The notes under the pieces are model-generated. The model was not told the DNA's origin. It was given only the letters and a program-made list of their open reading frames with translations, and did no database searches. From a virus, in IMG/VR virus record IMGVR_UViG_3300042987_001940, positions 62,001-126,000 of that record: a stretch of 64,000 nt of DNA, one strand, 5' to 3'. The number at the start of each line of letters is the position of its first letter. The stretch's first letter is position 1. Position numbers and translations under genes: made by a program. Positions 36,290 to 45,054 of this stretch are shown here, piece by piece.

Positions 36290-38161
36290 ATGCAAAAAAG
36301 TAAACCCATTGCAGAAATTTTAGCGAAAGAATTAGGTTATAATAACGCTAAAGAACTCAGAGCAGCACTTAGAGCAAGAGATAGTGGTGATTGGGCTCAA
36401 AATGTAAAATCAAACCTTGAACAGGGTGTTGGTTTTAAAGAAGCATTTTCAAGTGCAACTCAATCAAAAATATCATCCATCAAAGAAACCTTTTCAATGA
36501 AGGGTGTTAAGAAATTTGGTAAAAACGTTAAAAAAGAATTTTTTAAGGGAGATGATATCTTTTCCGCTTACATGAGGGGAAAGATGAGAAAAAAAGGGAA
36601 TGATGAAAAAGATGCCGAAGAAAGTTCTGGTGATTCAAAAACATCTTTATCAGAAGATTCAGTTTCATATCTAAGAATTATTGCTAAAAATTCTATATCA
36701 TTGCATAATATGGCAAGAGATGTGAATGTTCTTCGTCGTAATATTGTCGAACTTGTGAATTTAAAAAAACCTAAAAAGAAAGGTGAAAAGAAAAATACTT
36801 TTGGTGGTGAAGCTGACAAATACTTTAAAAGTGCTGATGAAAAAGAAGCACTACTTGAAGCAGAATTGAATAAGGGTAAGAAAAAAACTACTCCAACACA
36901 AGAAAAGAAAACAGAAAAAAAAGATGAATCTGAAAGTGGTGGTGGATTTTTAGATTCCATCATGAATATGTTTAAAGGTGGATTATTAGAATCACTTTCT
37001 TCATTACTTAATCCAATGACAATATTGAAATTACTTGGTAAAATATTTGTTATAGGAACAATAATTGCATCATTATTTAAAGGTATAACAGCAGCATTTG
37101 ATGCATGGAAAGAAACGGGCAGTTTAAAAGAAGCAATTATTAGCGGTCTTGGCGCAATTGTCGAATTTTTATCTTTTGGTTTTTTTGGTAAAGATACAAT
37201 ACGGGACTTATTCGATAAAGTTGAATCGTTTATTGGACCAATGATTGACACTATCAAAGATGTTTATTATAAAATAAAAGATTGGATTGTGAACAATTTG
37301 GGTATACCAAAATTTAAAGTTTTTGGTTATGAAGTTGGTCCTTGGTATCCATTCAAATCGGACCCTAAAAGTGAAGCAGATGAAATATCTAAAAGAACCG
37401 AAGATGTAAAGGGTGAAGGTGGCAAATCAGGTGGCGCAGGCGCAACAGGAACATGGAGTGAATCTTCAAAAAATGATGCCACTCAAGTTCAATTAATTGG
37501 TGGAGAAAGTATTAAACTACAAGAAGGTGTTACATATAACGGTAACACTTTTATGTATAAGGGTGTTCCATTTAACGCAAGCAATCAAAAAGAAATGAAT
37601 GCTATGATTGCAGCAATTGATAATAAATCTATTGTTGAAATTCCAAGTGAAAATAATGTTAAAGTTTTTAATGGAATGACAGGTGAAACAAACGTAGTAG
37701 AAAAGAAAACAGATACAACTCCATCACCAGCAACAACTTCATCAGCAGAATCAGCATCAGCATCAACACCAACTGCTGCTGATGCTGGAAGTGGTGGCAG
37801 TGCTTCAGGTGGTTTAGGTGTTAGTGCTACTGGTACCGGAAGTGTTGCTGGTTCCGAAGGCGCTGCTGGTTCTGAAGGTTTAATATCCGGTGGTCCATCA
37901 GCACAAACTATGACACCAACACAAGAAGCTGATTCCGGACAACTATCAAGTGCAGAAGCATCTAATTTGGGTTCACAGATAAGTCAACAATCTTCAGATT
38001 TATCAGAAGCACAGCGAATGGAATCAGCAGCAGAAATAGGAAATGTAATAAACGCACCTACAACAAATAATACATCTGGTAATTTAAGTGAAGATAAATC
38101 ATCACCATCAATAGTTGATGTTTATGATGCAGAATTGGCAAAAAGACTTTTAGCAGCGTAA
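36290..38161 (+). CDS. Tape-measure-like tail protein (first paralogue)
   Basis: 623 aa, near T4 gp29 (590 aa). Helical and charged N-terminal half (KPIAEILAKELGYNNAKELR; SLHNMARDVNVLRRNIVELV), a hydrophobic stretch at ~240-275 (LNPMTILKLLGKIFVIGTII), then a Ser/Gly/Ala-rich linker and a short ordered C-terminus (NVINAPTTNN...LAKRLLAA). It lies directly downstream of the gp26/gp51 chaperone pair, as tape measures do. The next gene is a paralogue that shares the SISLHxMxRDxNV helix, the hydrophobic block and the NAPTTNN motif. Tape-measure assignment is inferred from context and length. Confidence 0.65.
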   Translation: MQKSKPIAEILAKELGYNNAKELRAALRARDSGDWAQNVKSNLEQGVGFKEAFSSATQSKISSIKETFSMKGVKKFGKNVKKEFFKGDDIFSAYMRGKMRKKGNDEKDAEESSGDSKTSLSEDSVSYLRIIAKNSISLHNMARDVNVLRRNIVELVNLKKPKKKGEKKNTFGGEADKYFKSADEKEALLEAELNKGKKKTTPTQEKKTEKKDESESGGGFLDSIMNMFKGGLLESLSSLLNPMTILKLLGKIFVIGTIIASLFKGITAAFDAWKETGSLKEAIISGLGAIVEFLSFGFFGKDTIRDLFDKVESFIGPMIDTIKDVYYKIKDWIVNNLGIPKFKVFGYEVGPWYPFKSDPKSEADEISKRTEDVKGEGGKSGGAGATGTWSESSKNDATQVQLIGGESIKLQEGVTYNGNTFMYKGVPFNASNQKEMNAMIAAIDNKSIVEIPSENNVKVFNGMTGETNVVEKKTDTTPSPATTSSAESASASTPTAADAGSGGSASGGLGVSATGTGSVAGSEGAAGSEGLISGGPSAQTMTPTQEADSGQLSSAEASNLGSQISQQSSDLSEAQRMESAAEIGNVINAPTTNNTSGNLSEDKSSPSIVDVYDAELAKRLLAA

Positions 38162-38165
38162 AAAT

Positions 38166-40478
38166 ATGGAAGAACAAGACAATAAAAAATCTTTAGTCGA
38201 TACATTCTTACGAGTTATCGCAAAACACTCAATCTCTCTACACATGATGTCGAGAGATATGAACGTCGCTCGCATCAACATTCAAAAGTTGGTAAAACTT
38301 GAAGGTGGTAAAGTTCGTGATAAACCAGACGCAATGTGGAAAAGTGAAGAAAGACTAGATGCTGAATTAGAAAAAGAAAAAGAAAAATTAAAACCACAAA
38401 AAGTCGAAAAAACTGAAGTAAAAGAGAAAAGTTTATTTGAAAAAATTTCTGGTAAAATTGGAGATAAAATTAGTTCTCCAATTAAAAAAGCAAAAGATGT
38501 TATCTTTAATATTTTTAAAGGTTTATTTAATCCAAAAAATATTTTAAGTGTTTTGGGTAAAATTGCATTACCTTTACTTATATTAACAACAATTTGGCAA
38601 GGTATTGTTGGCGCATGGGAAGCATATCAAGAAACAGGAAATATAGGTGACGCTTTTGTTGGTGCAATAGGACAAATAGTAGAATTCTTTTCAGTGGGTT
38701 TAATCGACAAAGAAATGGTCAAAGGATTCTTTAACTCAATACAAGATTTAATAGCACCCCTTGTAGATTCTGTAGGTAATTTCTTTGGTTCAATAGGAAA
38801 ATGGTTTGCAGATAAATTTGCATTCGTAGGTTCATTATTCGGAACAAAATTAGAACCGAAAACTGGTGATGCTGGTGATAAAGCGAATGAAGAATTAAAA
38901 AGAAAAAGAGCAGAAGAAGATAAACAACAAAAAGAAGCTGCACAACAAGCAAGAGATGCTATAGAAGCTAAAAAATCTGCAAAACAAAAAAGTCAAGAAA
39001 AAAGGGCTGAGGCTCAAGCTGCTCAAGCGAAAAAAGCTGAAGAAAAAGGTGCACCAGCGCCCGTAACTGGTAAAGGTGGTAAAAGTGCAGGTGCTGGTGC
39101 AACTGGAACATTTGAAGCACCCGCAACAGCACCAAAAACAGCAGAAAAAAAAGAAACTGCGCCTTTAAAGAAACCATCATCACCCGGATTTTCTGCTGGT
39201 AAAAAAGCGATGATTGATGCGATGGATAAAAAAGGTATAAAAGACCCAAAACAAAGGGCTCAAATATTAGCACAAACTGCACACGAATCTGGTGGATTTA
39301 AACATACTCAAGAATTGGGAAATGAAAAATATTTTCAAAAATATGAAGGTAGAAAAGATTTGGGAAATGTTAATCCTGGCGATGGATTAAAATTTATAGG
39401 CCGAGGTTTTTTGCAAACCACAGGAAGAACAAATTATCAGCAATTTAAAGATAAATTTGGTGTTGATGTAATTTCAGACCCATCATTATTAGCAAAACCT
39501 GAATATGCAGCAGAATCCGCATTATTTTGGTTCGATAAAAATGCAGGTAAAGTTAGTAAATTAAGTAAGGGAGATTGGAGTAATACAGAAGCAATAACAC
39601 GCGCTGTCAATGGTGGTTTAAACGGTTTAGATGATAGAAAAAAATATTTTGATTTATTTAAAGATGACCCTGAAGTTACCGGAATACCTTCAAATGTCGT
39701 TACATCAGGAACAGGAACACCAATACAAACTGGTTCAGGTGGATTTTTAACAACTACTCAAACTGATGCTAAAAAAGAAGAACCAAAAGGTTCTGGTGAT
39801 GATACTGCAAAATATCCAACAAGTGGCGGACAAGCAAAAGTAACTTCTATGTATGGATGGAGAAAACAACCCGCAGGTCCAAAACAAGGAGAAAGAATAT
39901 TTCATGGCGGTATAGATTATGCAGGTGTTCCAAAAGGTTCACCAATTCAAATATTAGCTTCAGGTAAAGTTTTAGAGGCAACATCAAAAACTGGTTATGG
40001 TAATATGATTGACCTTTTGATTAATGGAGAGGTTTTAAGATTTGCTCATTTAGATTCTATGAATGTTAAGAAAGGTGATGATGTAACACCAAAAACAATT
40101 ATCGGTACATTAGGTAATACTGGAATAGGAACTGGACCACATTTACATTTTGAACATCGTTCAAAATCTTCATATCAAGATGCTGAAGTAGCAACTTTCG
40201 ACCCATTAAAATCTGGTGCACCTAATTTAATCGCTATTGGTGATAAACCAGTAGAAATGAAAGAATCTAAATCTGAAGGTGGTTTAGATTCTTCAGGCTC
40301 AAAAATAGCAGCGAATTCTGTTGATATATCAGCAGCACAAAGACAACAACAAAAACCACAAACACCAATTATTGTTAATGCACCAACTACAAATAATAAT
40401 GTAGTCACAACTAAAAAACAAAATTTAATTGTTAAAAATAATAATGTAGCTGGCTCTTATGCCGCTGCTGCTGCATAA
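38166..40478 (+). CDS. Tape-measure paralogue with GH19 glycosidase and M23 endopeptidase domains
   Basis: 770 aa. Residues 1-210 parallel the preceding protein (SISLHMMSRDMNVARINIQK; FNPKNILSVLGKIALPLLIL; AYQETGNIGDAFVGAIGQIV). 230-340 is an Ala/Lys/Glu helical linker. 341-500 is a GH19-type (chitinase/lysozyme-like) domain with HESGGF (likely acid E374) and FIGRGFLQTTGRTNY. 555-670 is an M23 metallopeptidase with HGGID (H580, D584), FAHLD and GPHLHFEHR (H659, H661), a complete zinc-ligand set. The C-terminus ends in NAPTTNNN. It should cut glycan strands and peptide cross-links during DNA entry. gp5 here lacks a lysozyme domain, so the function appears moved to this tail-lumen protein. Confidence 0.8.
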   Translation: MEEQDNKKSLVDTFLRVIAKHSISLHMMSRDMNVARINIQKLVKLEGGKVRDKPDAMWKSEERLDAELEKEKEKLKPQKVEKTEVKEKSLFEKISGKIGDKISSPIKKAKDVIFNIFKGLFNPKNILSVLGKIALPLLILTTIWQGIVGAWEAYQETGNIGDAFVGAIGQIVEFFSVGLIDKEMVKGFFNSIQDLIAPLVDSVGNFFGSIGKWFADKFAFVGSLFGTKLEPKTGDAGDKANEELKRKRAEEDKQQKEAAQQARDAIEAKKSAKQKSQEKRAEAQAAQAKKAEEKGAPAPVTGKGGKSAGAGATGTFEAPATAPKTAEKKETAPLKKPSSPGFSAGKKAMIDAMDKKGIKDPKQRAQILAQTAHESGGFKHTQELGNEKYFQKYEGRKDLGNVNPGDGLKFIGRGFLQTTGRTNYQQFKDKFGVDVISDPSLLAKPEYAAESALFWFDKNAGKVSKLSKGDWSNTEAITRAVNGGLNGLDDRKKYFDLFKDDPEVTGIPSNVVTSGTGTPIQTGSGGFLTTTQTDAKKEEPKGSGDDTAKYPTSGGQAKVTSMYGWRKQPAGPKQGERIFHGGIDYAGVPKGSPIQILASGKVLEATSKTGYGNMIDLLINGEVLRFAHLDSMNVKKGDDVTPKTIIGTLGNTGIGTGPHLHFEHRSKSSYQDAEVATFDPLKSGAPNLIAIGDKPVEMKESKSEGGLDSSGSKIAANSVDISAAQRQQQKPQTPIIVNAPTTNNNVVTTKKQNLIVKNNNVAGSYAAAAA

Positions 40479-40505
40479 AAAACCCCACCGAAGTGGGGTT
40501 GTAAA
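40479..40505 (-). terminator. Rho-independent terminator for gp32
   Basis: Minus strand: an 8-bp stem (AACCCCAC / GTGGGGTT, arms 40493-40500 and 40481-40488) with a TTCG tetraloop, followed by a T run read from 40480 down. It lies 23 bp past the gp32 stop (40524) and directly beside the plus-strand stop at 40478. The U-tract exists on the minus strand only, so it terminates gp32 and not the tape-measure operon. Confidence 0.85.
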
Positions 40506-40523
40506 AAACATATCAAGTATGTT

Positions 40524-41411
40524 TTAATCTGCTTTTGCTAGACCTTTGAAGTAGTCCAAATCTTCATCTTCTTCGGATGCAAGATTAACACTTGATGTTG
40601 CTTTAAAAGGAACGTCAATACTTTCTGCAACATCTTCGGCTTTGCTCTTGACTGGCATACCATCAAAACCCAATGCTTTATCAAGTCTAGCACGAATCTG
40701 GTCATAGGATTTAAATTTAGATGGGTCAGTAAACTCTTTCAACGAGTGTTCTGATTTCCAAATCTTTTCCAATTCAGCATCATCATTTTTCAAAGGACCA
40801 ACTGCATCAAACTCACTTTTATCATAATTACGATAACCCTCAACATTACGAATCTTCACTTTGAAGTTTGCACCAGTCCACAAGTCAAACGGATTCAAAG
40901 GCGTTTCATCAGCAAATTCAGGATTCATTGCTTCGGTAATCTTATCAAAGATTTTCTTACCGAACTTGAACAATTTAACTTGTCCTTCGTTTTCTTTATT
41001 TGCTGGGTCTGAAACGATGTAGATATTTGCAACGTAATTCAATTTACGTTTTTGTTTGCGAACGATATCTTTGTTTGCTTCGATACCAGAATTCCACAAA
41101 GTAGAATTATGTTCACAAACAGGACACTTACCATTTACGGTAGTCAAACAGTTATCAATCAACCAACCACCAGGACCTTGAAAGCCATGACCAAAGATAC
41201 GAACCCATGGAAGTGCATCATCACCATCATCTGCTGCTGCGGGAAGAAACCGAATGATTGCCATTCCGTTTCCTGCTTTATCTACTGTGGGAGTCCAAAA
41301 ACGATTATCATCTTTTGAACCACCTTCAGATTGATTCTTTGATGATTCGATTGCTTTGGCTAGTTTTTCTAGGGAACTTGCGTTGCGTTTGAGATTTGCG
41401 AAACTGCTCAT
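40524..41411 (-). CDS. 32: Single-stranded DNA-binding protein gp32
   Basis: 295 aa (T4 gp32 301 aa). N-terminal cooperativity region (FANLKRNASSLEKLAKAIES), then RFWTPTVDKAGNGMAIIRFL and ALPWVRIFGHGFQGPGGWLI; zinc ligands in CLTTVNGKCPVCEHN; KRKLNYVANIYIVSDPANKE and GANFKVKIRNVEGYRNYDKS complete the OB fold. The acidic C-tail (LASEEDEDLDYFKGLAKAD) binds partners such as gp59 and polymerase. Strong ribosome site (AAGGAAATAAT). Own promoter (41472-41500) and terminator (40479-40505), so it is transcribed as a single gene as well as by readthrough. Confidence 0.95.
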   Translation of the reverse strand: MSSFANLKRNASSLEKLAKAIESSKNQSEGGSKDDNRFWTPTVDKAGNGMAIIRFLPAAADDGDDALPWVRIFGHGFQGPGGWLIDNCLTTVNGKCPVCEHNSTLWNSGIEANKDIVRKQKRKLNYVANIYIVSDPANKENEGQVKLFKFGKKIFDKITEAMNPEFADETPLNPFDLWTGANFKVKIRNVEGYRNYDKSEFDAVGPLKNDDAELEKIWKSEHSLKEFTDPSKFKSYDQIRARLDKALGFDGMPVKSKAEDVAESIDVPFKATSSVNLASEEDEDLDYFKGLAKAD

Positions 41412-41471
41412 ATTATTTCCTTTCGTATAAACGGAGTATTAACGGTGTATAAATTTCTTATCCACAAAATC
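41412..41471 (-). promoter_or_regulatory. gp32 mRNA leader with tandem CCGTT-TATAC-like repeat
   Basis: The ~60-nt leader carries the two near copies ACCGTTAATAC and TCCGTTTATAC before the ribosome site. T4 gp32 represses its own translation by binding an unstructured AT-rich leader after nucleating on a pseudoknot. The repeat here is a candidate for similar autoregulation, but I could not see a pseudoknot by eye. Confidence 0.3.
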
Positions 41472-41500
41472 ATTATATCATAGTATTTAGTCAACATCAA
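41472..41500 (-). promoter_or_regulatory. Sigma70-type promoter for gp32
   Basis: -35 TTGATG (41495-41500), 17-bp spacer, perfect -10 TATAAT (41472-41477). It is partly inside the end of the upstream HAD gene. The -10 is ideal and the -35 matches four of six consensus bases. It would let host RNA polymerase transcribe gp32 early. Confidence 0.5.
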
Positions 41501-41963
41501 GAATATATTTCAAAGAATCGATAGTTTTACCGATATCCTGATGATGTATTCCAATACCGCCTGCTTCATTAAAATCATCAATAATAGACTGTGTATCATC
41601 AATCAGAATATTTTCAGGACTAGCATATACTTTCTTATAACCTTTTCCCGGAACAATATTAGGATAATAATTGATATCATGATTTAAAAGCCACAATTCT
41701 TTTTGTGCTTTAACATATTCATGATAATCACTACCACCTGATGAAGATAGTATTTCAATTTTTACTGGATAAAACTCAATAAAGTCCAGTAACACTCTAG
41801 CACCAGGCATCCATTCCAAAGTTTCAAATTGTTTTGTTTGAATGAAGTTTGGCCAATTGTTACGAAAATTATTCTTAGTTTTTTTACCATAAAGTTCTTC
41901 GTATCTTTTATCAAAATTACAAAGAACTCCATCCATATCCAAATATATTTTCTTAATTAACAT
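41487..41963 (-). CDS. HAD-family 5'(3')-nucleotidase-like phosphatase
   Basis: 158 aa. Motif I YLDMDGVLCNF has the nucleophile DxD; motif II EILSSSG; a distal Lys in GKGYKKVY; motif IV ILIDDTQSIIDDF. This is the order in 5'(3')-deoxyribonucleotidases and related phage phosphatases. It may dephosphorylate dNMPs or a repair intermediate. It overlaps the 3' end of gp59 by 11 bp and comes just before gp32, so it belongs to the replication operon. Confidence 0.72.
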   Translation of the reverse strand: MLIKKIYLDMDGVLCNFDKRYEELYGKKTKNNFRNNWPNFIQTKQFETLEWMPGARVLLDFIEFYPVKIEILSSSGGSDYHEYVKAQKELWLLNHDINYYPNIVPGKGYKKVYASPENILIDDTQSIIDDFNEAGGIGIHHQDIGKTIDSLKYILDVD

Positions 41964-42555
41964 TTAGAACATTCCTCAATATTTCTTTACATTTATCTAA
42001 ATCTGCATGAATAAAAGGTGTATATTTCAAAGCAGTCATCCTGAATTGTGGCCAATGAATCGTATCATTTATTTTCTTTGTCCACATAGGAACAAAATTC
42101 AATAGTCTGTTCAATATGCAAAAAGTTTCAAGACAAATATCTTTATGTAAAGCAGTTCTTAATAAAGTTGGATACTCACCATTTCCAATCAAAAGATGTT
42201 CATTTGGGTCAATAGAATTACCAAACAATGTTTCACAATCATTTTTAAATGTATAACTTAATGACTGAATTATCTTTTCATGTTTTTTGCAATGAATTTC
42301 AGCTTGTTCATCCAAAAGACTACCTGCCCAAGTTTTACTATCCTCAATCATATTATATACGATAAAATCAGTCAATGCTTTTTTATCTTTATATTTCCTA
42401 GATAGTTTATAGAAAAAATATTTGTCTTTTCTATTTTCAAACGATGTCACACTTATGTTTGTTTTTCCATTATACTTGAAAAAATCAAACTGTTCGGTAG
42501 TAAAATGTAACTTTAGTGCTTGATATAAACCAAACGCTTCATAACCAGTAATCAT
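41953..42555 (-). CDS. 59: Helicase loader gp59
   Basis: 200 aa (T4 gp59 217 aa). The segment ENRKDKYFFYKLSRKYKDKK matches the T4 gp59 motif (kRrDKYFFqKLSeKYK). AFGLYQALKLHFT, LETFCILNRLLNFV and the C-terminal basic region are also in the right order. gp59 loads gp41 helicase onto gp32-covered forks. The T4 order 33-59-32 is preserved, with the HAD gene inserted between 59 and 32. Confidence 0.8.
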   Translation of the reverse strand: MITGYEAFGLYQALKLHFTTEQFDFFKYNGKTNISVTSFENRKDKYFFYKLSRKYKDKKALTDFIVYNMIEDSKTWAGSLLDEQAEIHCKKHEKIIQSLSYTFKNDCETLFGNSIDPNEHLLIGNGEYPTLLRTALHKDICLETFCILNRLLNFVPMWTKKINDTIHWPQFRMTALKYTPFIHADLDKCKEILRNVLNVN

Positions 42556-42776
42556 ATAGGGAGACGAGAAGTTTTAACTTTCAATAAATTATGGTCCATA
42601 GCAACTCGCTGAATCTTTGATTTCAGATTTGGATTAATCAAAGTCGCCGCTACTTCAATTTCTAGACCAGTAGTTTCACAATAATATGTGATAGCTTCAA
42701 GATAGTTATAATCTGTATTTAAAACTATTTCTTCAATAGCATTGGCAAATTGTGCCATTTCTTCCTTAGATGGCAT
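42552..42776 (-). CDS. 33: Late transcription co-activator gp33
   Basis: 74 aa (T4 gp33 112 aa; branch relatives about this short). MAQFANAIEEIVLNTDYNYL, EAITYYCETTGLEIEVAATL and LINPNLKSKIQRVAM match gp33 of cyanophage-type relatives closely. gp33 bridges the host RNA polymerase beta flap and the sliding clamp at late promoters. Overlaps gp59 by four bases (ATGA). Confidence 0.85.
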   Translation of the reverse strand: MPSKEEMAQFANAIEEIVLNTDYNYLEAITYYCETTGLEIEVAATLINPNLKSKIQRVAMDHNLLKVKTSRLPI

Positions 42777-43038
42777 TATGTGTCACTTCTGAAAGAGACT
42801 TGGGTCCTTTTAGAAAATCATCAGCCTTCAATGTTGTAAGTGGACCAGATGCACATTCTAAATCACTACTTTCATAATTAACAAATTGAAGATGACCGTC
42901 AGGAACAAATCCACAACCTCTAATAAAATCACTAAATTCATCAAGAATCATATCTAAATCATCCTGCTCAAATTGATAAGTAATTTTTCGTTGTGCTTCA
43001 GGAAGTGTATCATCTTCAAGTATAAAAGTAAATTTCAT
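42766..43038 (-). CDS. Conserved small phage protein beside gp33
   Basis: 90 aa. KFTFILEDDTLPEAQRKITY with an acidic middle (QFEQDDLDMILDEFSDF) and C-terminal FLKGPKSLSEVTHNAI. Small proteins of this type sit next to gp33 in T4-like relatives; the function is unknown. It overlaps gp33 by 11 bp. Confidence 0.6.
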   Translation of the reverse strand: MKFTFILEDDTLPEAQRKITYQFEQDDLDMILDEFSDFIRGCGFVPDGHLQFVNYESSDLECASGPLTTLKADDFLKGPKSLSEVTHNAI

Positions 43039-43053
43039 AATAAATCTCCAATA

Positions 43054-43341
43054 TTATTTTTTAGACATAGCGATTGCAGGATTAGTTGATGTGTGAGTTA
43101 TCGCAAAAGCCACACAAATGGTATCTTCAGTTTTTGCATATGAACAACGAACTGACATTGGGTCAATACCCTTTGAAATTGCTGTATCAATATTCTGTGC
43201 CATCATTTCACGGTCTTTGATTGAGTAATAACAATAACCAATAATCATTGAAATTATAACAAGCATTATGCAAACAACAATTGTAGAATCTAACTTAATG
43301 AACGGTTGTTTTGTTGTTTCGGGTGTAGTATTTTGTTCCAT
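43054..43341 (-). CDS. Single-pass membrane protein
   Basis: 95 aa with one clear membrane segment (~19-41: TIVVCIMLVIISMIIGYCYY) and an exposed domain with two cysteines (VRCSYAKTEDTICVAF) that could form a disulfide in the periplasm. It directly follows and overlaps by one base the SleB-type endolysin gene, so a holin-, spanin- or antiholin-like role in lysis is possible but unproven. Confidence 0.55.
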   Translation of the reverse strand: MEQNTTPETTKQPFIKLDSTIVVCIMLVIISMIIGYCYYSIKDREMMAQNIDTAISKGIDPMSVRCSYAKTEDTICVAFAITHTSTNPAIAMSKK

Positions 43342-43880
43342 TAGGATACCTTTTTGTAAAAAATGTGTCTACCGATTTTTGCTGTCGTTTTCATATTTGG
43401 CCAACCAGGATTTACATAATCAGCATGATAGAATAAAGCACCCTTTGACGGGTCTTTTATTTTTTCTTGATTAACATAAACATAAGTTGCTAAATTTCTA
43501 ATATCATTATACAACGAATTGTAGTTATTTGTCAATGACTTATTAGTAGAAATACTATATGGCTTCGCTTCACACCACCAAGAAAATTGGCATACATTGT
43601 TTATCTTTTGTTTAACAACATCACAAATAGAATTAGCAAAACCCTTATTCACTCTATTCAATGTTACAAACGCTACTGCAATTTTTCCTTCTTTTGGTTC
43701 ATATGCAGATTCAAAATAGATATTTTCTGCAAGACATTCAACCTCTTTTTGAGTAGGTGATGATAAATTCTCATAGACTACTTTATATGGCAAATAATAA
43801 AAAGATTTTTCTGCCATAAAAAAACTTGCGCCTAAAATTGTCATAATCATAATGACGCTTATTAAAACAGCGTTACGCAT
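43341..43880 (-). CDS. SleB/Hydrolase_2-type cell wall hydrolase (endolysin)
   Basis: 179 aa. An N-terminal hydrophobic segment (5-22) acts as signal anchor or SAR-type domain. The catalytic domain has CLAENIYFESAYEPKEGKIA (E52, E57), VAFVTLNRV, CQFSWWCE and ALFYHADYVNPGW, the signature of the SleB/Hydrolase_2 family of peptidoglycan-cleaving enzymes. Many phages use such proteins as endolysins. An AAGGAG ribosome site precedes it. The next gene is a membrane protein, as in lysis cassettes. Confidence 0.82.
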   Translation of the reverse strand: MRNAVLISVIMIMTILGASFFMAEKSFYYLPYKVVYENLSSPTQKEVECLAENIYFESAYEPKEGKIAVAFVTLNRVNKGFANSICDVVKQKINNVCQFSWWCEAKPYSISTNKSLTNNYNSLYNDIRNLATYVYVNQEKIKDPSKGALFYHADYVNPGWPNMKTTAKIGRHIFYKKVS

Positions 43881-43901
43881 TGTTTCTCCTTTTTGTTAGG
43901 A

Positions 43902-43923
43902 GAGGGAACCCGAAAGTTCCCTC
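43902..43923 (-). other. Stem-loop between endolysin and upstream gene
   Basis: An 8-bp perfect stem (GAGGGAAC / GTTCCCTC, arms 43902-43909 and 43916-43923) with a 6-nt loop sits ~20 bp upstream of the endolysin ATG. No T run follows on either strand, so it is not a standard terminator. It could be an mRNA processing or stability hairpin. Confidence 0.4.
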
Positions 43924-43931
43924 AGATTACA

Positions 43932-44204
43932 TTAAGTAGATTTCTTGCTTTTCACTTCTGGAATATTCGTATTTGATACGAATGTGTTTAGTGCTTGTGC
44001 TTTTGTTATGATATCGCCTTCAGATGGATATGTCGGCAAAGCAGGATGCTCTGGTGTAGGGCTTCCATTTATTTTGGAAGATTCTACTTTAATATGCCAC
44101 TCTGAAATTAATTTTTCGCGTTGAGCATTGTAATCTTGCTCAAGCATATCTTTCGCCATTTGTAGAAGTTGCAGGCGAATCTCGAAAGGTGTTAGATTAC
44201 TCAT
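43932..44204 (-). CDS. Conserved small phage protein
   Basis: 90 aa. PFEIRLQLLQMAKDMLEQDY followed by NAQREKLISEWHIKV is a helical block that I associate with a conserved protein family in cyanophage-type T4 relatives. The C-terminus is Pro/Ser/Lys-rich. Ribosome site AAGGAGACACACC. A 6-bp hairpin (ATCGGC/GCCGAT) lies in its leader at 44229-44252. Function unknown. Confidence 0.6.
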   Translation of the reverse strand: MSNLTPFEIRLQLLQMAKDMLEQDYNAQREKLISEWHIKVESSKINGSPTPEHPALPTYPSEGDIITKAQALNTFVSNTNIPEVKSKKST

Positions 44205-44262
44205 GGTGTGTCTCCTTGTGTGTGTTAATCGGCGTTGTGTGTGTTGCCGATACTCTATTTAG

Positions 44263-44994
44263 TTAATCCCACAAGTTGCGATAGTATTTACCAAATAGAC
44301 GCAGACCATTATTTATTCTTTCATTATGTTTATTCATACCGTCATGGTCAATTTTAAATGTATCTTTAGGTCCTTTTTCCATTCGATAAAATGATTCACC
44401 TTTTGTATCTTTTTCATCAGTTTTAACCCAAAGCATGTCATGTTCACCGCTATAATACTGTTGTTCCCAATCAGCATCGGGTTGAAACTGTTCAAATGTC
44501 CAAATTAATTCATCAAGAACCCAATTCCAACGTTTGAAATGATTTTCATCAACATCATATTCATTATCTTTAGGTTTTGCTTCGGTGCTACGAAGATTCA
44601 TTCCTTCAGGAACATCAGAATCTTCAACAAGAGGTGCACCGTGAGTATCTTTTTTCAATTGTTTCAACATGGGTAGAATAATCAATGCCAATGTTGATTC
44701 CATGTTCCACGTATCATAACGGTCAATATGTATTTTTATTTTTCGTTTACGCTTACTTTCAATCCAACTCAAAAATTTATATACTAATGTTTCTTTTCGG
44801 TCATCATTGAATTTTTCAACATCTTCATCTTTCTTGATAGAACCGTATGCAAGAAATTCACCGAAGTTATGAACCCATTCTGGTTTACGATAAATGCCAT
44901 ATGCATCGGGAACTTTACGAACCCAAAAACATAATGCTTCAGCCAGTTGATAAGGACCAAAATAGTTTTTATAAGGACCAATATGTATCTTCAT
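44263..44994 (-). CDS. Conserved T4-like phage protein of unknown function
   Basis: 243 aa. HIDRYDTWNMESTLALIILP and MLKQLKKDTHGAPLVEDSDV are segments seen repeatedly in proteins of marine T4-like phages, as is the N-terminal IHIGPYKNYFGPYQLAEALC. The C-terminal part is acidic/aromatic. No enzymatic motif is clear. The role is unknown; the gene precedes the 90-aa conserved gene. Confidence 0.65.
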   Translation of the reverse strand: MKIHIGPYKNYFGPYQLAEALCFWVRKVPDAYGIYRKPEWVHNFGEFLAYGSIKKDEDVEKFNDDRKETLVYKFLSWIESKRKRKIKIHIDRYDTWNMESTLALIILPMLKQLKKDTHGAPLVEDSDVPEGMNLRSTEAKPKDNEYDVDENHFKRWNWVLDELIWTFEQFQPDADWEQQYYSGEHDMLWVKTDEKDTKGESFYRMEKGPKDTFKIDHDGMNKHNERINNGLRLFGKYYRNLWD

Positions 44995-45004
44995 AATATA
45001 CTTT

Positions 45005-45037
45005 CAAAAATGGCGGGTTTTACTGGATAACCCGCCA
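45005..45037 (-). terminator. Rho-independent terminator downstream of the small secreted protein
   Basis: Minus strand: 9-bp stem (TGGCGGGTT / AACCCGCCA, arms 45029-45037 and 45011-45019) with a 9-nt loop and a TTTTT run at 45005-45010. It is 18 bp past the stop of the 48-aa gene and so ends the tmRNA-secreted peptide transcript. Confidence 0.85.
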
Positions 45038-45054
45038 AAACCATAACAAACTTA

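Noticed and set aside
40479-40505. Bidirectional terminator for the plus-strand tape-measure operon
   Set aside because: No T run follows the stem on the plus strand; only the minus-strand (gp32) reading has one.
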